Shown: positions 35,398 to 44,403, counted from the first letter of the stretch. The stretch: DNA of 64,000 nt from Pandoraea cepalis (GCF_902459665.1 NZ_CABPSL010000023.1:1-64000), one strand, 5' to 3'. The notes: generated by a model from the letters alone, not told the origin. Numbers and translations are program-made.

Positions 35398-36159
35398 ATG
35401 TCTTTGCGAGTCAACGGAATTGTCATCGACGCACGTCGCGTCGCCGATGAGATCGATCAGCATCAGGACGAGGCCGATCCGGAGGTCGCCGCACAGCACG
35501 CGTTGGTGAGTCGCGAATTGCTGCGCCAGCGCGCATTCGACTTGCGGCTATTCGACGAGAACGACGCGATGCCCGCGAGCGACGACGCTATCGTCGATGC
35601 ACTGTTCACGCGGGACGTTCAAGTGCATCGTCCCACCGACGCCGAATGCCGGGCCTACTTCCACGAACACGCCGGGCAGTTCCGTGTGGGCGACCGGGTG
35701 CAGGCGAGTCATATTCTGTTTGCGATGTCGGCGAGTGTGCCGCTGTCGACGACCTTGGAGAGGGCGCAGTCGGCACTGGATGCCGTGCGCTCCAATCCCG
35801 ATTCGTTCGAAGCGGTGGCGCAATCGATGTCGGATTGCCCGTCAGGTCGCACGGGCGGAAGTCTAGGTATGCTCGCGCGTGGCAGTGGCGCACCCGAGTT
35901 TGAGTTGGTGCTGTTTTGCGGCGACCGACTCGGCGTGGTGCCGAGACTGGTCAACACGCGCTACGGCTTCCACGTTGTGCGGATCGAACGCCGGGTGAAA
36001 GGGCACATGCCGCCCTACGAACGCGTGGCCGAGCGCATCGCCGCGCAGTTGTACGAGCAGGCGCGTGCGCGGGCACTGCGGCACTACGTGGCGCTGCTCG
36101 CCGGTGTCGCCGAAATTAGCGGCGCCAACGACGATGACGGACCGGTGCGTGTGCAATAG
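35398..36159 (+). CDS. Parvulin-type peptidyl-prolyl cis-trans isomerase (PpiC/NifM-like)
   Basis: This 253-residue foldase has a helical N-terminal chaperone-like region (residues 1-90) and one parvulin domain (about 100-205) with the signature RVQASHILF, the SDCPSGRTGGSLGML loop and TRYGFHVVRIERR. No signal peptide is present, unlike SurA or PrsA, so the protein is probably cytoplasmic, as in NifM-type maturation factors. The start at 35398 follows GGGAG. The gene stands alone between two terminators, and no client protein is evident from neighbours. Confidence 0.85.
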   Translation: MSLRVNGIVIDARRVADEIDQHQDEADPEVAAQHALVSRELLRQRAFDLRLFDENDAMPASDDAIVDALFTRDVQVHRPTDAECRAYFHEHAGQFRVGDRVQASHILFAMSASVPLSTTLERAQSALDAVRSNPDSFEAVAQSMSDCPSGRTGGSLGMLARGSGAPEFELVLFCGDRLGVVPRLVNTRYGFHVVRIERRVKGHMPPYERVAERIAAQLYEQARARALRHYVALLAGVAEISGANDDDGPVRVQ

Positions 36160-36268
36160 CGGATGGTCGGCTGTCGGAGCGGCGTGCGTGTCCAGCCAGG
36201 TGCGGCAGGGCGCGCGAGTGTGTCGATGGACTGATCGGGCAACGTCGTAGCGTTCAGTGTTGTGTCCC

Positions 36269-36314
36269 AAAGGGCTGGGTTCTGTGTCAGGCAGAACCCA
36301 GCCCTTTCGTTTTT
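36269..36314 (+). terminator. Strong rho-independent terminator after the parvulin gene
   Basis: A perfect 16-bp stem (36269-36284 with 36292-36307; core AAAGGGCTGGGTTCTG) closes a 7-nt loop and is followed by CGTTTTT. The A-run on the left arm makes it potentially bidirectional. It insulates the parvulin gene from the 36571 cluster. Confidence 0.9.
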
Positions 36315-36377
36315 CCGCGCCACGCAGCGCGTTCGGTGAGGCAGCGCACCGCGCCCGCGTTGCCGTCGTCATGTGCC

Positions 36378-36403
36378 ATCCAATGATTGGATTGGGATCC
36401 AAT
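36378..36403. promoter_or_regulatory. Triple ATCCAAT/ATTGGAT operator-like element
   Basis: Three copies of one heptamer occur within 26 bp: ATCCAAT (36378), ATTGGAT (36386, inverted, 1 bp spacing) and ATCCAAT (36397, 4 bp spacing). Together they make two overlapping perfect inverted repeats. The element lies in the otherwise empty 260 bp between the strong terminator and the 36571 gene cluster, so it is a good candidate operator for that cluster. No regulator gene is adjacent. Confidence 0.5.
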
Positions 36404-36570
36404 GCGTTGTGGAGTTCACGTTTGCCATCGCTCGTGTAGAGCACTATCGGTGACCGCCCGATGGGATGCAAACGATGAACCGCGTTCGCCTATCCTTAGG
36501 ATGTCGTGATATTCAGGTGTCATTTTCACGATACTTAAAGCATGCCTAATGAACATGCGGGGGATCCCTG
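36404..36570 (+). other. Upstream region of the 36571 cluster
   Basis: This is the non-coding rest of the 411-bp gap. Its AT-rich part (36505-36545, with TATTCAGGTG and ATACTTAAAGC) is the most likely promoter. The leader ends in GCGGGGGATCCCTG, which contains a poor ribosome site for the ATG at 36571. Confidence 0.35.
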
Positions 36571-37956
36571 ATGGCAACCACTGCGACGTGCGCCGTCGTT
36601 GGCGGCGGTATTTCCGGCATTGCGGCTGCGCATTATCTACGCGACGCCGGCCTTCATGTCGAGCTTATAGAGCAGCACCGGTCCCCCGGTGGCCGGATCA
36701 CCACTGCGACGCTCGACGGCGACCGAATCGATCTCGGCGGCAAGAACATCGGCCGGCACTATCTGCGCTTTCGCAAGCTCGCGCACGCCCTCGGACCCTT
36801 CGCGTTCGAGCCGTTCGGCATCAACACATCGCGCATTCGCGACGGAAAGATCGTCACGCTCGATAGCACGCGCCGCCTTGGCAGCACGCTTGCGTATCTG
36901 CGCGGTTGTCCTGCGGCGGATGCCATGCGCCTTGCCGCGCTTTGCGCACGCGTGTGGCTCGACGCGCGCAATCGGTTCCTGGACGGACCGTCATTTGCCC
37001 GGCTAGCGCGAGATGCCGACGATGCGCCGCTGGCTTCGCATTTCAGCCCGGCGTTCTGTCGCGCTGTGGTGCGGGCAATGTCGGTGCGAATGAACGGTGC
37101 GGAGCCCGACGAAATTCACCTCGGCAATTTCGGCACCCACCTGGGCATGTGGCTCGACACCTATGATCAGCTCGAGGCGGGCATGGGGGCGTTTATCGGT
37201 GCGGCGACCGCACCGCTGGAGGCGCGATTCAATGCCCGCGTCGAGCGGCTCATGGTGCGTCACGGACGGGTTTCCGGTTTGCAGGTGCGGCAATTCGATG
37301 GGCGTACCGATCATCTGGAATACGACCATGTGGTGCTCGCCACGCCGGCAGGGGTGAGCGCGGATCTGCTGCGCGAACACGACGCGGCACTCGCCGCCGC
37401 ACTCGACGAAATACGTTATTTTCCGGTGCTCGTGGTGGTGGCCGCTTACCGCCGGCCGATATTCTCTGCGAACGTGCGCGGGCTGTCGTTCGGCCCGGAC
37501 AATGCGCTGAGCAACGCCGGCGCCTACGGCATCGACAGACTCGACCGCGTGCGCTACACGTTCAGTGGCCGCAAGGCGCGCGCCGTCATCGCAAGTGCGC
37601 GAAGCGCGGGCAGCCTTGCCGGGCCGGAAGCCGAAGCATTGCTGGATCTCGCCGAGACGACCCTGCGCCAGTACGTTCCCGTGGAACGGGCCGACCGGCG
37701 CGACGTTGTCGCGCATCTTTTCGATCCGGGGTTGTGTGCGTACGCGCCGCATCACTATCGGCTGCGCGCATGGCTCGACGATCGGCGCCATGGCATCGAC
37801 GGTCTTGCGTTCGCCGGCGATTATCTGCGCGGCGCGTCGATTGAGGCCTGCATGCTCTCTGCGCAGGAGGCGGCGGTTCGCATCGCCCAGTCGCACCTCG
37901 CGCACGATCTACGCGCATCGCGCGCCATCGATTACGGCTTGCACGCATCGTCGTAA
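36571..37956 (+). CDS. FAD-dependent oxidoreductase (amine oxidase / phytoene desaturase-like)
   Basis: This 461-residue flavoprotein has the ADP-binding motif VVGGGISGIAAAHYLRDAG at residues 9-28, followed by the glutamate E and the GGRITT arginine motif of the NAD(P)-binding amine-oxidase superfamily. The C-terminal FAGDYLRGASIEACMLSAQEAA is the FAD-contacting end typical of phytoene desaturase-like enzymes and protoporphyrinogen oxidases. The substrate is unknown. It is the first gene of a likely four-gene operon with an AfsA-like hotdog protein, a desaturase and a flavin monooxygenase, so a lipid or acyl intermediate is a reasonable guess. The downstream spacing (83 bp) is the largest inside the cluster. 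Confidence 0.82.
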   Translation: MATTATCAVVGGGISGIAAAHYLRDAGLHVELIEQHRSPGGRITTATLDGDRIDLGGKNIGRHYLRFRKLAHALGPFAFEPFGINTSRIRDGKIVTLDSTRRLGSTLAYLRGCPAADAMRLAALCARVWLDARNRFLDGPSFARLARDADDAPLASHFSPAFCRAVVRAMSVRMNGAEPDEIHLGNFGTHLGMWLDTYDQLEAGMGAFIGAATAPLEARFNARVERLMVRHGRVSGLQVRQFDGRTDHLEYDHVVLATPAGVSADLLREHDAALAAALDEIRYFPVLVVVAAYRRPIFSANVRGLSFGPDNALSNAGAYGIDRLDRVRYTFSGRKARAVIASARSAGSLAGPEAEALLDLAETTLRQYVPVERADRRDVVAHLFDPGLCAYAPHHYRLRAWLDDRRHGIDGLAFAGDYLRGASIEACMLSAQEAAVRIAQSHLAHDLRASRAIDYGLHASS

Positions 37957-38039
37957 GTCCAGCATCGATCCCCCAGGCCGGCTCGCCGTCAACCCGGTGG
38001 GCCAGGTTCCGTCCCCCCCATTGTCTGAACGGAGTCGCC

Positions 38040-38609
38040 ATGAACCTTCAAACGCCCGTGACCGGCCGCCCTGCCGGTACCTCCGATGTCACCACCGCTG
38101 ACGCCTTTGCCATGCCGGGCAAGCTCGACCGGGCGATGGTTCACAAGACCAATCCCGTCAATGTCTTCGTCGCGTCGATCGAGCGGGCGCAAGCCACACC
38201 CGAGGGGCACGATACCTTTTCCGCTGTGCTTGCGATCGATCCGCACCACGCGTTCTTCTTCGAACATCCACTCGACCACGTTCCCGGCCTGATGATGATC
38301 GAAGCCACTCGCCAGACCGGCACTGCGATCTCGCACCGCTTCTACGAGGTGCCGCACGACCTCGTCTTTGTGCTCAATTCGCTGGAAGTCACCTTCGAGC
38401 ATTTCGCCGAGCTGCACGCGCCACTGTCGGTGCGATTCGTGATCGTCGCCAAATCCTATCGTCATGACCGCTTGTCCGCGCTGGCTTGCGAAACGCAGTG
38501 GCTGCAGTTCGGCCGCCCACTGGGCACGATGAACGCGCGCTGGAGCTTCTCTTCGCCGGCGCTGCTTGCCCGCTTGCGTCACTCGGCCAAGGCGGACGAC
38601 ATCCATTGA
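38040..38609 (+). CDS. AfsA-type hotdog domain protein (butyrolactone-synthase-like)
   Basis: This 189-residue cytoplasmic protein is related to the hotdog repeats of Streptomyces AfsA, which joins a beta-ketoacyl chain to dihydroxyacetone phosphate to begin gamma-butyrolactone signal synthesis. The family features seen are VHKTNPVNVFV, the HAFFFEHPLDHVPGLMMIEATRQTG segment (E...RQ, about residues 75-97), and a second strand set ending GTMNARWSF. AfsA has two such repeats in about 300 residues; this protein has one, so it may dimerise or act as a thioesterase/dehydratase-like enzyme. It starts at 38040 after AACGGAG. Neighbouring desaturase and flavoenzymes point to acyl-chain chemistry. No butyrolactone receptor is nearby. 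Confidence 0.75.
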   Translation: MNLQTPVTGRPAGTSDVTTADAFAMPGKLDRAMVHKTNPVNVFVASIERAQATPEGHDTFSAVLAIDPHHAFFFEHPLDHVPGLMMIEATRQTGTAISHRFYEVPHDLVFVLNSLEVTFEHFAELHAPLSVRFVIVAKSYRHDRLSALACETQWLQFGRPLGTMNARWSFSSPALLARLRHSAKADDIH

Positions 38610-38651
38610 ATCGCATCGATGGCGATGAGCCGTGCGTTGCAGGGAGGCATC

Positions 38652-39458
38652 ATGAGACATCTCGCCCGACTTCTGGGTCTGCGTTACACCGAAGATCTTG
38701 CACCGCTGGCGCTGGTGGCCGGTGCGGCATTGTTGCAGTGGGCCGCCTATTTTCTCGTGCACGATCCGTGGGTGGCGATCACGTGCGCGACGGTGCTCCT
38801 GTTGCCCCAGATCGCCGTTTCGACCGCCGTGCACAACCAGTCGCACATGGGCATGTTCGCGGGCACCTGGGCCAATCGCGTGCTGGAATGGGTGATGACC
38901 CTGGAGACCGGCATGTACGCGGCAAAGTTTCGCCTGCATCACAGCCGGGGACATCACCTGCACTACACCGAACCGGAGCGGGATCCGTCGCGCTGGATCG
39001 ATGCTGGCGGTTGCCGGATGTCGCGGCTCGCTTACGTTGCTCATTATTTCCTGACATACGATTATCACGTGCTGCGCATCGGGCGGACCTGCGCGCGATT
39101 GCGTCGACGCTGCCTCTGGCAGGTCGCGGCCAGCAACCTCGTATTGGTCGCGTTGCTGTTTCACGACCCGCGCAATGCGCTGCTATTTTTCGTCGTGCCA
39201 AGGATCCTGGTCTGGCTCAACTTCATTCACATGACGTACGACGATCATATCGATCTCTACGCCAGCGATCCGTTCAAGGCATCGCACACGAAGGCCAACC
39301 GGTGGCTCAATCTTGTGTTTTTCAACAACGGCTACCACCTCGCGCATCACGTGCGGCCGGGCTTGCACTGGAGCCGGCTACCGGAATTCCATCGGCAGAT
39401 CGCCCACCGGATCGACGTGCCGCCATCGTCGACGCCATTGAATCGCTGGTTCCGATAA
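38652..39458 (+). CDS. Membrane fatty acid desaturase-family protein
   Basis: This 268-residue integral membrane di-iron enzyme has all three histidine boxes: HNQSH at residues 61-65, HHSRGHH at 96-102 and HLAHH at 229-233. Hydrophobic segments precede each box, as in acyl-lipid desaturases, alkane hydroxylases and carotenoid ketolases/hydroxylases. I start it at the ATG at 38652, preceded by AGGGAGG; an upstream ATG at 38619 has no ribosome site. It is tightly packed with the AfsA-like gene before and the flavin monooxygenase after (13 bp), so a shared acyl substrate is likely. The electron donor is not encoded nearby. Confidence 0.85.
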   Translation: MRHLARLLGLRYTEDLAPLALVAGAALLQWAAYFLVHDPWVAITCATVLLLPQIAVSTAVHNQSHMGMFAGTWANRVLEWVMTLETGMYAAKFRLHHSRGHHLHYTEPERDPSRWIDAGGCRMSRLAYVAHYFLTYDYHVLRIGRTCARLRRRCLWQVAASNLVLVALLFHDPRNALLFFVVPRILVWLNFIHMTYDDHIDLYASDPFKASHTKANRWLNLVFFNNGYHLAHHVRPGLHWSRLPEFHRQIAHRIDVPPSSTPLNRWFR

Positions 39459-39471
39459 TCCGGGGGAGATC

Positions 39472-40968
39472 ATGACGGTTTCATCGACACGGGCGCGCTG
39501 CACGCCCACCGAAGCCCCATCGACCGCCTGGCGTGCCATCGTCGTCGGCGCAGGCATGGCGGGCTTGCTCGCCGCGCATGCACTGGCGGGGCACTTCGAT
39601 GAAGTGTGGCTCGTCGAGCGCGACGCGCTGCCCGATTCTCCAGCCCCGAGGGCGGGCGTGCCGCAGGGGCACTATGTGCATCAACTGCTGATGCGGGGGC
39701 GCCGAACGCTCGACGCGCTGTTTCCCGATTTGGGTCAGGCCTTGCTCGACGCGGGCGCGGTGCCGCTCGACTGGTATCGGTCCGTGCGCTGGTTCGGTGC
39801 CGCGGGTTGGATGCCGCCCGCAGGCGAGGGCTTCGTCACATGGTCGACGAGCCGTGGCCTGCTCGAGTTCGCGGTGCGCCAGCGCGTGCTCGCCAAGCGG
39901 AACGTTCGTGTTCTGACGGGCTGCGACGTCACGGGGTTGCGCTTCGATGCGACGCTCGCACGCGTTTGCGGCGTGACGATTCGGCGTCGCGCGGGCGGAT
40001 CGCGCGGACAAGCCGAAGATGCCGAAGATGTCACGACCTTGCCGGCCGCCTTCGTTGTCGACGCGAGCGGTCGCAACTCGCATGCGCCGTCGTGGCTGCG
40101 AGCGATGGGGCTGGACGCCGTACGCGAGACGGTCGTCGACGCCCGTGTCGGGTACGCGAGCCGACTCTATGCGGTGCCGAAGCCGTCGGTCTGGCGCGAC
40201 TGGCAAGCGCTGGTGGTGCACGGCCGGCCACCCGAATGCCTGCGCAGCGGCACGATCTTCCCCATCGAGGACAACCGATGGATCGTCACGTTGACGGGGG
40301 CGGGCGGCGATTATCCGCCGGGTGATGCCGACGGCTTCCTGGCTTTCGCGAAAAGCCTGCGGGTGCCGACCCTCCACGACGCGATTGCCCACGCCGAGCC
40401 GGTCTCGTCGATCCGTCAGTTTCGCCGGACGGAAAATCGGTTACGCCACTTCGACGAAATGCGGCGCTGGCCCGCGGGCTTCGCGGTGCTTGGCGACGCC
40501 GCATGCAGCTTCAATCCGGTGTACGGGCAGGGCATGACGATTGCGGCATTGAGCGCGGTGGCGCTCGACGCCCATCTGCATCTCATTCGTCGCGCCAACG
40601 ATGCCCCGGGTGGATTGGCCTTGCAGCGCGCCCTCGCCCACGTGGCGCAGCGCGCGTGGATTTTCGCGACTGGCGTCGATTTACGTCAGACGGGGGAGCG
40701 GGGCGCCACGCATTGGCGGGCGCGGCTCATGCAACATTACGTGGAGTCGCTGCTCGGTCTCGCCGTCGACGATGCCGCCATCTACCGACGCTTTCTGCGC
40801 GTGATGCACATGGTCGAGCCGCCGTCCGCGTTGTTTGCCCCCTCGGTGACGGCGCGGGTTGCCTGGCGGATTGCCTCGCAGCGCGCGGCGCTCGCATTTG
40901 CGCCGCGACGTTCCGCATCGCGTTACCCACGGGATTTGGCGGGTGTGAGGAAAAACGGACAAAAGTGA
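39472..40968 (+). CDS. FAD-dependent monooxygenase (epoxidase/hydroxylase-like)
   Basis: This 498-residue flavoprotein has the Rossmann motif VVGAGMAGLLAAHALAG at residues 23-39, and a second FAD motif VLGDAACSFNPVYGQGMTIAALSA near residue 340 with the conserved GD and a Pro-x-x-G loop, as in group A flavin monooxygenases and epoxidases. A DASG motif near residue 197 matches the family's middle signature. It starts at 39472 after GGGGGAG. It could epoxidise or hydroxylate a double bond made by the desaturase encoded upstream; this is inference from order alone. It is the last gene of the cluster and is convergent with the methyltransferase. Confidence 0.85.
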   Translation: MTVSSTRARCTPTEAPSTAWRAIVVGAGMAGLLAAHALAGHFDEVWLVERDALPDSPAPRAGVPQGHYVHQLLMRGRRTLDALFPDLGQALLDAGAVPLDWYRSVRWFGAAGWMPPAGEGFVTWSTSRGLLEFAVRQRVLAKRNVRVLTGCDVTGLRFDATLARVCGVTIRRRAGGSRGQAEDAEDVTTLPAAFVVDASGRNSHAPSWLRAMGLDAVRETVVDARVGYASRLYAVPKPSVWRDWQALVVHGRPPECLRSGTIFPIEDNRWIVTLTGAGGDYPPGDADGFLAFAKSLRVPTLHDAIAHAEPVSSIRQFRRTENRLRHFDEMRRWPAGFAVLGDAACSFNPVYGQGMTIAALSAVALDAHLHLIRRANDAPGGLALQRALAHVAQRAWIFATGVDLRQTGERGATHWRARLMQHYVESLLGLAVDDAAIYRRFLRVMHMVEPPSALFAPSVTARVAWRIASQRAALAFAPRRSASRYPRDLAGVRKNGQK

Positions 40969-41037
40969 CCGCTCATAAAAGGAAAGCGGGCGCGTCGCTA
41001 CGAGGGATCGCGCTCGCCTGCCTCTACCTCCCGACGC

Positions 41038-41877
41038 TCAACCGGCAATCAGTTCGAGCGTCAGCGTGTCGAGCGTGAACGAGCCGTCGTCCTGAATCCT
41101 GAAATGACGACGCACGTCGTCGGCCATGGCCGTTTGCAGCGCGCGAATGGCTACCTGCATCGGCGCTGGCGTACGCATGCGCGCGATCCACGTCTTGAAG
41201 TCGAGATCGAGCGTGCGCGGCGTGAGCGACGCCACCGATAATCCCGCCCCAGCGGCCATCGTCAGCCATTCGCTCGCGGCGTAGTTGCGCACGTGCGACG
41301 TATCGCGCAACACTTCGACCGCTTGCAGATACGTGTCGAACAGCGGCCGCCCCGTCGAGGCGACGTCGCAGATCACGACGCGTCCGCCGGGCTTGAGCAC
41401 GCGACGCATCTCGCGCAGCGCGGCACCCACGTCGGCCCAGTGATGCGCACTGTATCGGCTGAAGACGAGATCGAAGCTGGCATCGGCGAACGGCAGCGAT
41501 TCGGCTGCGCCCAGTTGCGTGTCGATGTTCGTCAGGCCGCGCTTGGCCGCTTCGCCTGCGACCACACCGAGCATGTCGGCGGACAGATCGTACGCCACCA
41601 CGCGCGCGACGTGCGGCGCCGCGAAGAAGCTCACGTGTCCCGCGCCGCACCCCAGGTCGAGCACCTGCGCACCCGGATGCGCGCGAGCGATCGCGGCGAG
41701 TTGCTCCAGATCGGCGCCCTGCGCGTGATTGGCACTCGTCAGATAGGCCGATGCCTGCGGGCCGAACTGGCCGGTGACGACGGCGTTATGGCCATGATGC
41801 GCGTGGTGGGTGTCCTGCGCCCCTGCGGGGGCGGTGGACGAACCCGGGCGGGAAGGGTATGACGGGGTTTCGCTCAC
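41038..41877 (-). CDS. SAM-dependent class I methyltransferase
   Basis: This 279-residue methyltransferase of the Methyltransf_11/UbiE-like type has motif I VLDLGCGAGHVSFFA, the acidic residue after strand 2 (VAYDLSADML), the post-II segment LPFADASFDLVFSRYSAHHW, and LREMRRVLKPGGRVVICD. The N-terminus is a short His-rich stretch (HHAHHGH) with no known domain, which may bind a metal. Translation most likely starts at the GTG at 41877, preceded by TAGGAGA. It is divergent from the MmyB-like regulator at 42010, which probably controls it. The methyl acceptor is unknown. Confidence 0.85.
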   Translation of the reverse strand: MSETPSYPSRPGSSTAPAGAQDTHHAHHGHNAVVTGQFGPQASAYLTSANHAQGADLEQLAAIARAHPGAQVLDLGCGAGHVSFFAAPHVARVVAYDLSADMLGVVAGEAAKRGLTNIDTQLGAAESLPFADASFDLVFSRYSAHHWADVGAALREMRRVLKPGGRVVICDVASTGRPLFDTYLQAVEVLRDTSHVRNYAASEWLTMAAGAGLSVASLTPRTLDLDFKTWIARMRTPAPMQVAIRALQTAMADDVRRHFRIQDDGSFTLDTLTLELIAG

Positions 41878-42009
41878 GGTGAGTCTCCTACGTGGGTGGG
41901 GCAGGGCGCGATGCAAGGGGAGTCGGCCCGCCTGGGCGCTTGCGCGATGTTGGTAAGTCTCACGATAATGGCTCGTTGATACCGGTACAAGTTACCTATT
42001 TATCCTGGT

Positions 42010-42846
42010 ATGAAAACTACCCCTATCCCTAAGCCCGAATTGGCGTCTGACGCGCCAGCCCCTCACGGTGACGATGCGCGCCAGCGTCGCGCGCTCGGCG
42101 ACTTCTTGCGCGCGCATCGCGAGCGGCTGACCCCGGCGGCCGCCGGACTGCCGCCTTTGGGGCGGCGTCGCACGCCGGGATTGCGGCGCGAGGAAGTGGC
42201 GCAGTTGTGCGGCTTGTCGGCCACCTGGTACACCTGGATCGAGCAGGCACGCGACGTGTCGATCTCGGCGGGCGCACTGGCGGCCGTTGCCGGCGCGCTG
42301 CGGCTTTCGCGTGCCGAACGGGCCTACCTGTTCGATCTGGCGGGCAAGCGCGATCCGGAGCGCGGTGCCGTGCCGTTGCCGCACCATGCGTCGGCACAGG
42401 TGCAGGCGGCCGTCGCCGCCGTGGCGGCTCCGGCCTACGCGCTGGATCGATGCTGGGACGTCCTGGCCTGGAACGCGGCCGCCGCCGACATCTTCCATGG
42501 CTGGCTCGACGCGCCGGGCGCGAAGAATCTGCTGCGCTACATCTTTCTCGATGCGGGTGCGCCCACGTTGATTCAGGATTGGGAGCGTCGCGCGCGCCGG
42601 GTGGTCGCGGAGTTTCGTGCCGAATGCAGTGCCTACCTTGACGATACGCCCGTGCGTGCCCTCACGGACGAATTGCAGCGCGACAGCCGCAGGTTCGCCT
42701 CGCTCTGGTCGCAGCAGGATGTCGTCGAACGCGAAGGCGGGCGGCGTGGTTTTCATCACCCGGTGCGCGGCGATATCGATTTCGCACAGGTCACGTTCCG
42801 CCTGTCGGGGCACGACGACGTCAAGCTCGTGATGTTGCTGCCGTAG
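42010..42846 (+). CDS. XRE-family regulator with MmyB-like ligand domain
   Basis: This 278-residue regulator has an N-terminal helix-turn-helix (about residues 28-105; GLRREEVAQLCGLSATWYTWIEQ is the recognition motif) and a C-terminal MmyB-like PAS-type domain (about 120-275; ALDRCWDVLAWNAAAADIF and FRAECSAYLDD) that in relatives binds fatty-acid-like ligands. It is divergent from a methyltransferase, with ATACC/GGTAT half-sites in the gap (41979 and around 42006), an arrangement where the regulator commonly controls the divergent oxidoreductase or methyltransferase gene. A lipid-like ligand would also fit the nearby acyl cluster, but this is speculative. Confidence 0.88.
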   Translation: MKTTPIPKPELASDAPAPHGDDARQRRALGDFLRAHRERLTPAAAGLPPLGRRRTPGLRREEVAQLCGLSATWYTWIEQARDVSISAGALAAVAGALRLSRAERAYLFDLAGKRDPERGAVPLPHHASAQVQAAVAAVAAPAYALDRCWDVLAWNAAAADIFHGWLDAPGAKNLLRYIFLDAGAPTLIQDWERRARRVVAEFRAECSAYLDDTPVRALTDELQRDSRRFASLWSQQDVVEREGGRRGFHHPVRGDIDFAQVTFRLSGHDDVKLVMLLP

Positions 42847-42855
42847 TGCGGTCGC

Positions 42856-43254
42856 TCAGAGGGCTGGGCGCAACCACTGGATGAGCAGCGTGATGCTGGC
42901 CATGCCAAGCAGGGTCATGATGAGCGAGCCCCCGACGTGAACCGCCACGGTGAGCGCTGCCCAGCCCATCTGCCCTTCGCGCAGCAGCGTGGTGACTTCG
43001 GCGGAGAAGGTGGAGAACGTTGTGAGGCCACCGAGAAAGCCGGTCACGATCAACAGTCGCCACTCGACCGGAATCGACGGAAAGTGGCTGAAGAGCGCGA
43101 CGGCAACACCGATGAGATAGCCGCCGACGAGATTGGCGACGAGCGTGCCGAGCGGGAGCGTCGGCAGGATCGCATTGAGCTGTACGCTCAGTGCCCAGCG
43201 CAGTAGCGCGCCTAACGCTGCCCCGAGGCTGATGGCGAAGACCGACGCAAACAT
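42856..43254 (-). CDS. crcB: Fluoride channel CrcB (Fluc)
   Basis: This 132-residue inner-membrane protein exports fluoride as a dual-topology dimer. Four predicted helices and the signature [15 protein letters not shown] (central sodium site and the phenylalanine box) are present, as is [14 protein letters not shown] with the channel asparagine. The start at 43254 follows GAGGAG. No fluoride riboswitch is visible upstream: the 103-bp gap to pyrE is mostly the pyrE terminator. Confidence 0.92.
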   Translation of the reverse strand: MFASVFAISLGAALGALLRWALSVQLNAILPTLPLGTLVANLVGGYLIGVAVALFSHFPSIPVEWRLLIVTGFLGGLTTFSTFSAEVTTLLREGQMGWAALTVAVHVGGSLIMTLLGMASITLLIQWLRPAL

Positions 43255-43284
43255 GGTTGACTCCTCTGCCGAGCGGATGCGGAG

Positions 43285-43315
43285 AAAAAAACGGCCGACC
43301 TTTTCAGGCCGGCCG
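43285..43315 (-). terminator. Rho-independent terminator of pyrE
   Basis: On the minus strand CGGCCGGCCT and AGGTCGGCCG (43315-43306 and 43301-43292) form a 10-bp stem with one mismatch and a 4-nt loop, followed by a run of seven T residues. It lies between pyrE and crcB. Confidence 0.9.
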
Positions 43316-43357
43316 CTCTCGCCTCTCAAGCGAATACTGCGGGCGTTGCCACGAGAC

Positions 43358-44047
43358 TCAGTCCTTCGGGAACGACGTGGCGCCACCGTGCGCGCCCGAC
43401 CACTCGGCCGGCGCGTGCAGGAATTTCTCGACTTCGTCGAGCGTCTTCGTGTCGAAGTGGTTCTGCTGCTTGGCAACGCGCAGCACGTCCCACCACGTGG
43501 CGAGTGAGTGCAGCTCGACATCGATGTCCTTGAGCACCTGGCGGCTCTCCGGGAAGATGTCGTAGTGGAAGACCACGAACACGTGATTGACCTTCGCACC
43601 GGCGTCGCGCAGCGCCTTGCAGAAGTTGATCTTGCTGCGGCCATCGGTCGTGAGGTCTTCGACGAGCAGCACGCGCGAGCCTTCCGGCAGATCGCCTTCG
43701 ATCTGCGCGTTGCGGCCGAAACCCTTCGGCTTTTTGCGAACGTACTGCATCGGCAGCATCAGCTTGTCGGCGATCCAGGCCGCGAACGGAATGCCTGCGG
43801 TTTCACCGCCGGCGACCGTGTCGAACTGCTCGCAGCCGACGTCCTGAATGATGACGGCTTCGGCGAAATCCATCAGCGTACGGCGCACGCGCGGGTACGA
43901 GATCAACTTGCGGCAGTCGGTGTACACCGGGCTGGCCCAGCCCGACGTGAAGATGTACGGCTTCTCGGCGTTGAAATGCACCGCGCCCACTTCGAGCAGG
44001 ATCTTGGCGGTGATGTCGGAAATCGCCTGGCGGTCGATGCCAATCAT
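43358..44047 (-). CDS. pyrE: Orotate phosphoribosyltransferase
   Basis: This 229-residue enzyme joins orotate and PRPP to give orotidine 5'-phosphate in de novo pyrimidine synthesis. The PRPP-binding motif [14 protein letters not shown] is intact, as are the N-terminal [21 protein letters not shown], the catalytic-loop lysines in [11 protein letters not shown] and the [13 protein letters not shown] segment. The length is slightly above the Escherichia coli enzyme because of a C-terminal extension ([14 protein letters not shown]), usual in Burkholderiales. The start at 44047 gives the standard MIGIDRQAI beginning. It has its own strong terminator. Confidence 0.95.
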   Translation of the reverse strand: MIGIDRQAISDITAKILLEVGAVHFNAEKPYIFTSGWASPVYTDCRKLISYPRVRRTLMDFAEAVIIQDVGCEQFDTVAGGETAGIPFAAWIADKLMLPMQYVRKKPKGFGRNAQIEGDLPEGSRVLLVEDLTTDGRSKINFCKALRDAGAKVNHVFVVFHYDIFPESRQVLKDIDVELHSLATWWDVLRVAKQQNHFDTKTLDEVEKFLHAPAEWSGAHGGATSFPKD

Positions 44048-44403
44048 GATGCGGTTCCTAAGCGTAGCTGCCCGCCGTGCGGCGCGCAGCCAGGAGTCAT
44101 GGGTGAGTCGGCGGGGACCGTAGCGCAAGGCGCTGCGGCAGGACACCGTCTAAGGCGGCGGGTCGGCACGTCTGGCAACGACCGACCGGCGCTTAAGCGC
44201 GAATTATGCCACAAGTTTCAGCAAACGCGCGGTCAATTATGCACGGAGCGTATATTCACCATTCGATCACTCCGCACAATGTTTGCGCACGGCGCATATC
44301 AGAACCCGCCGCCGACAGATGAATCCAAAAAAAGAGACAGTTGCCGGCGCTTAATGACAGGCATACACTCACGCCCAAAATTCCGACCTGACGAAACGCG
44401 CCC
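44048..44403. other. Divergent region between pyrE and an MFS gene
   Basis: This 356-bp gap is AT-richer near 44190-44300. GCAAACGCG and the inverted GTTTGCGC occur about 60 bp apart and could be regulator half-sites, but the match is short. No frame is convincing. Confidence 0.35.

Noticed and set aside
43255-43357. Possible fluoride riboswitch before crcB.
   Set aside because: The 103-bp gap is mostly the pyrE terminator. I cannot find the conserved GGUGAUGG-like core or pseudoknot partners.
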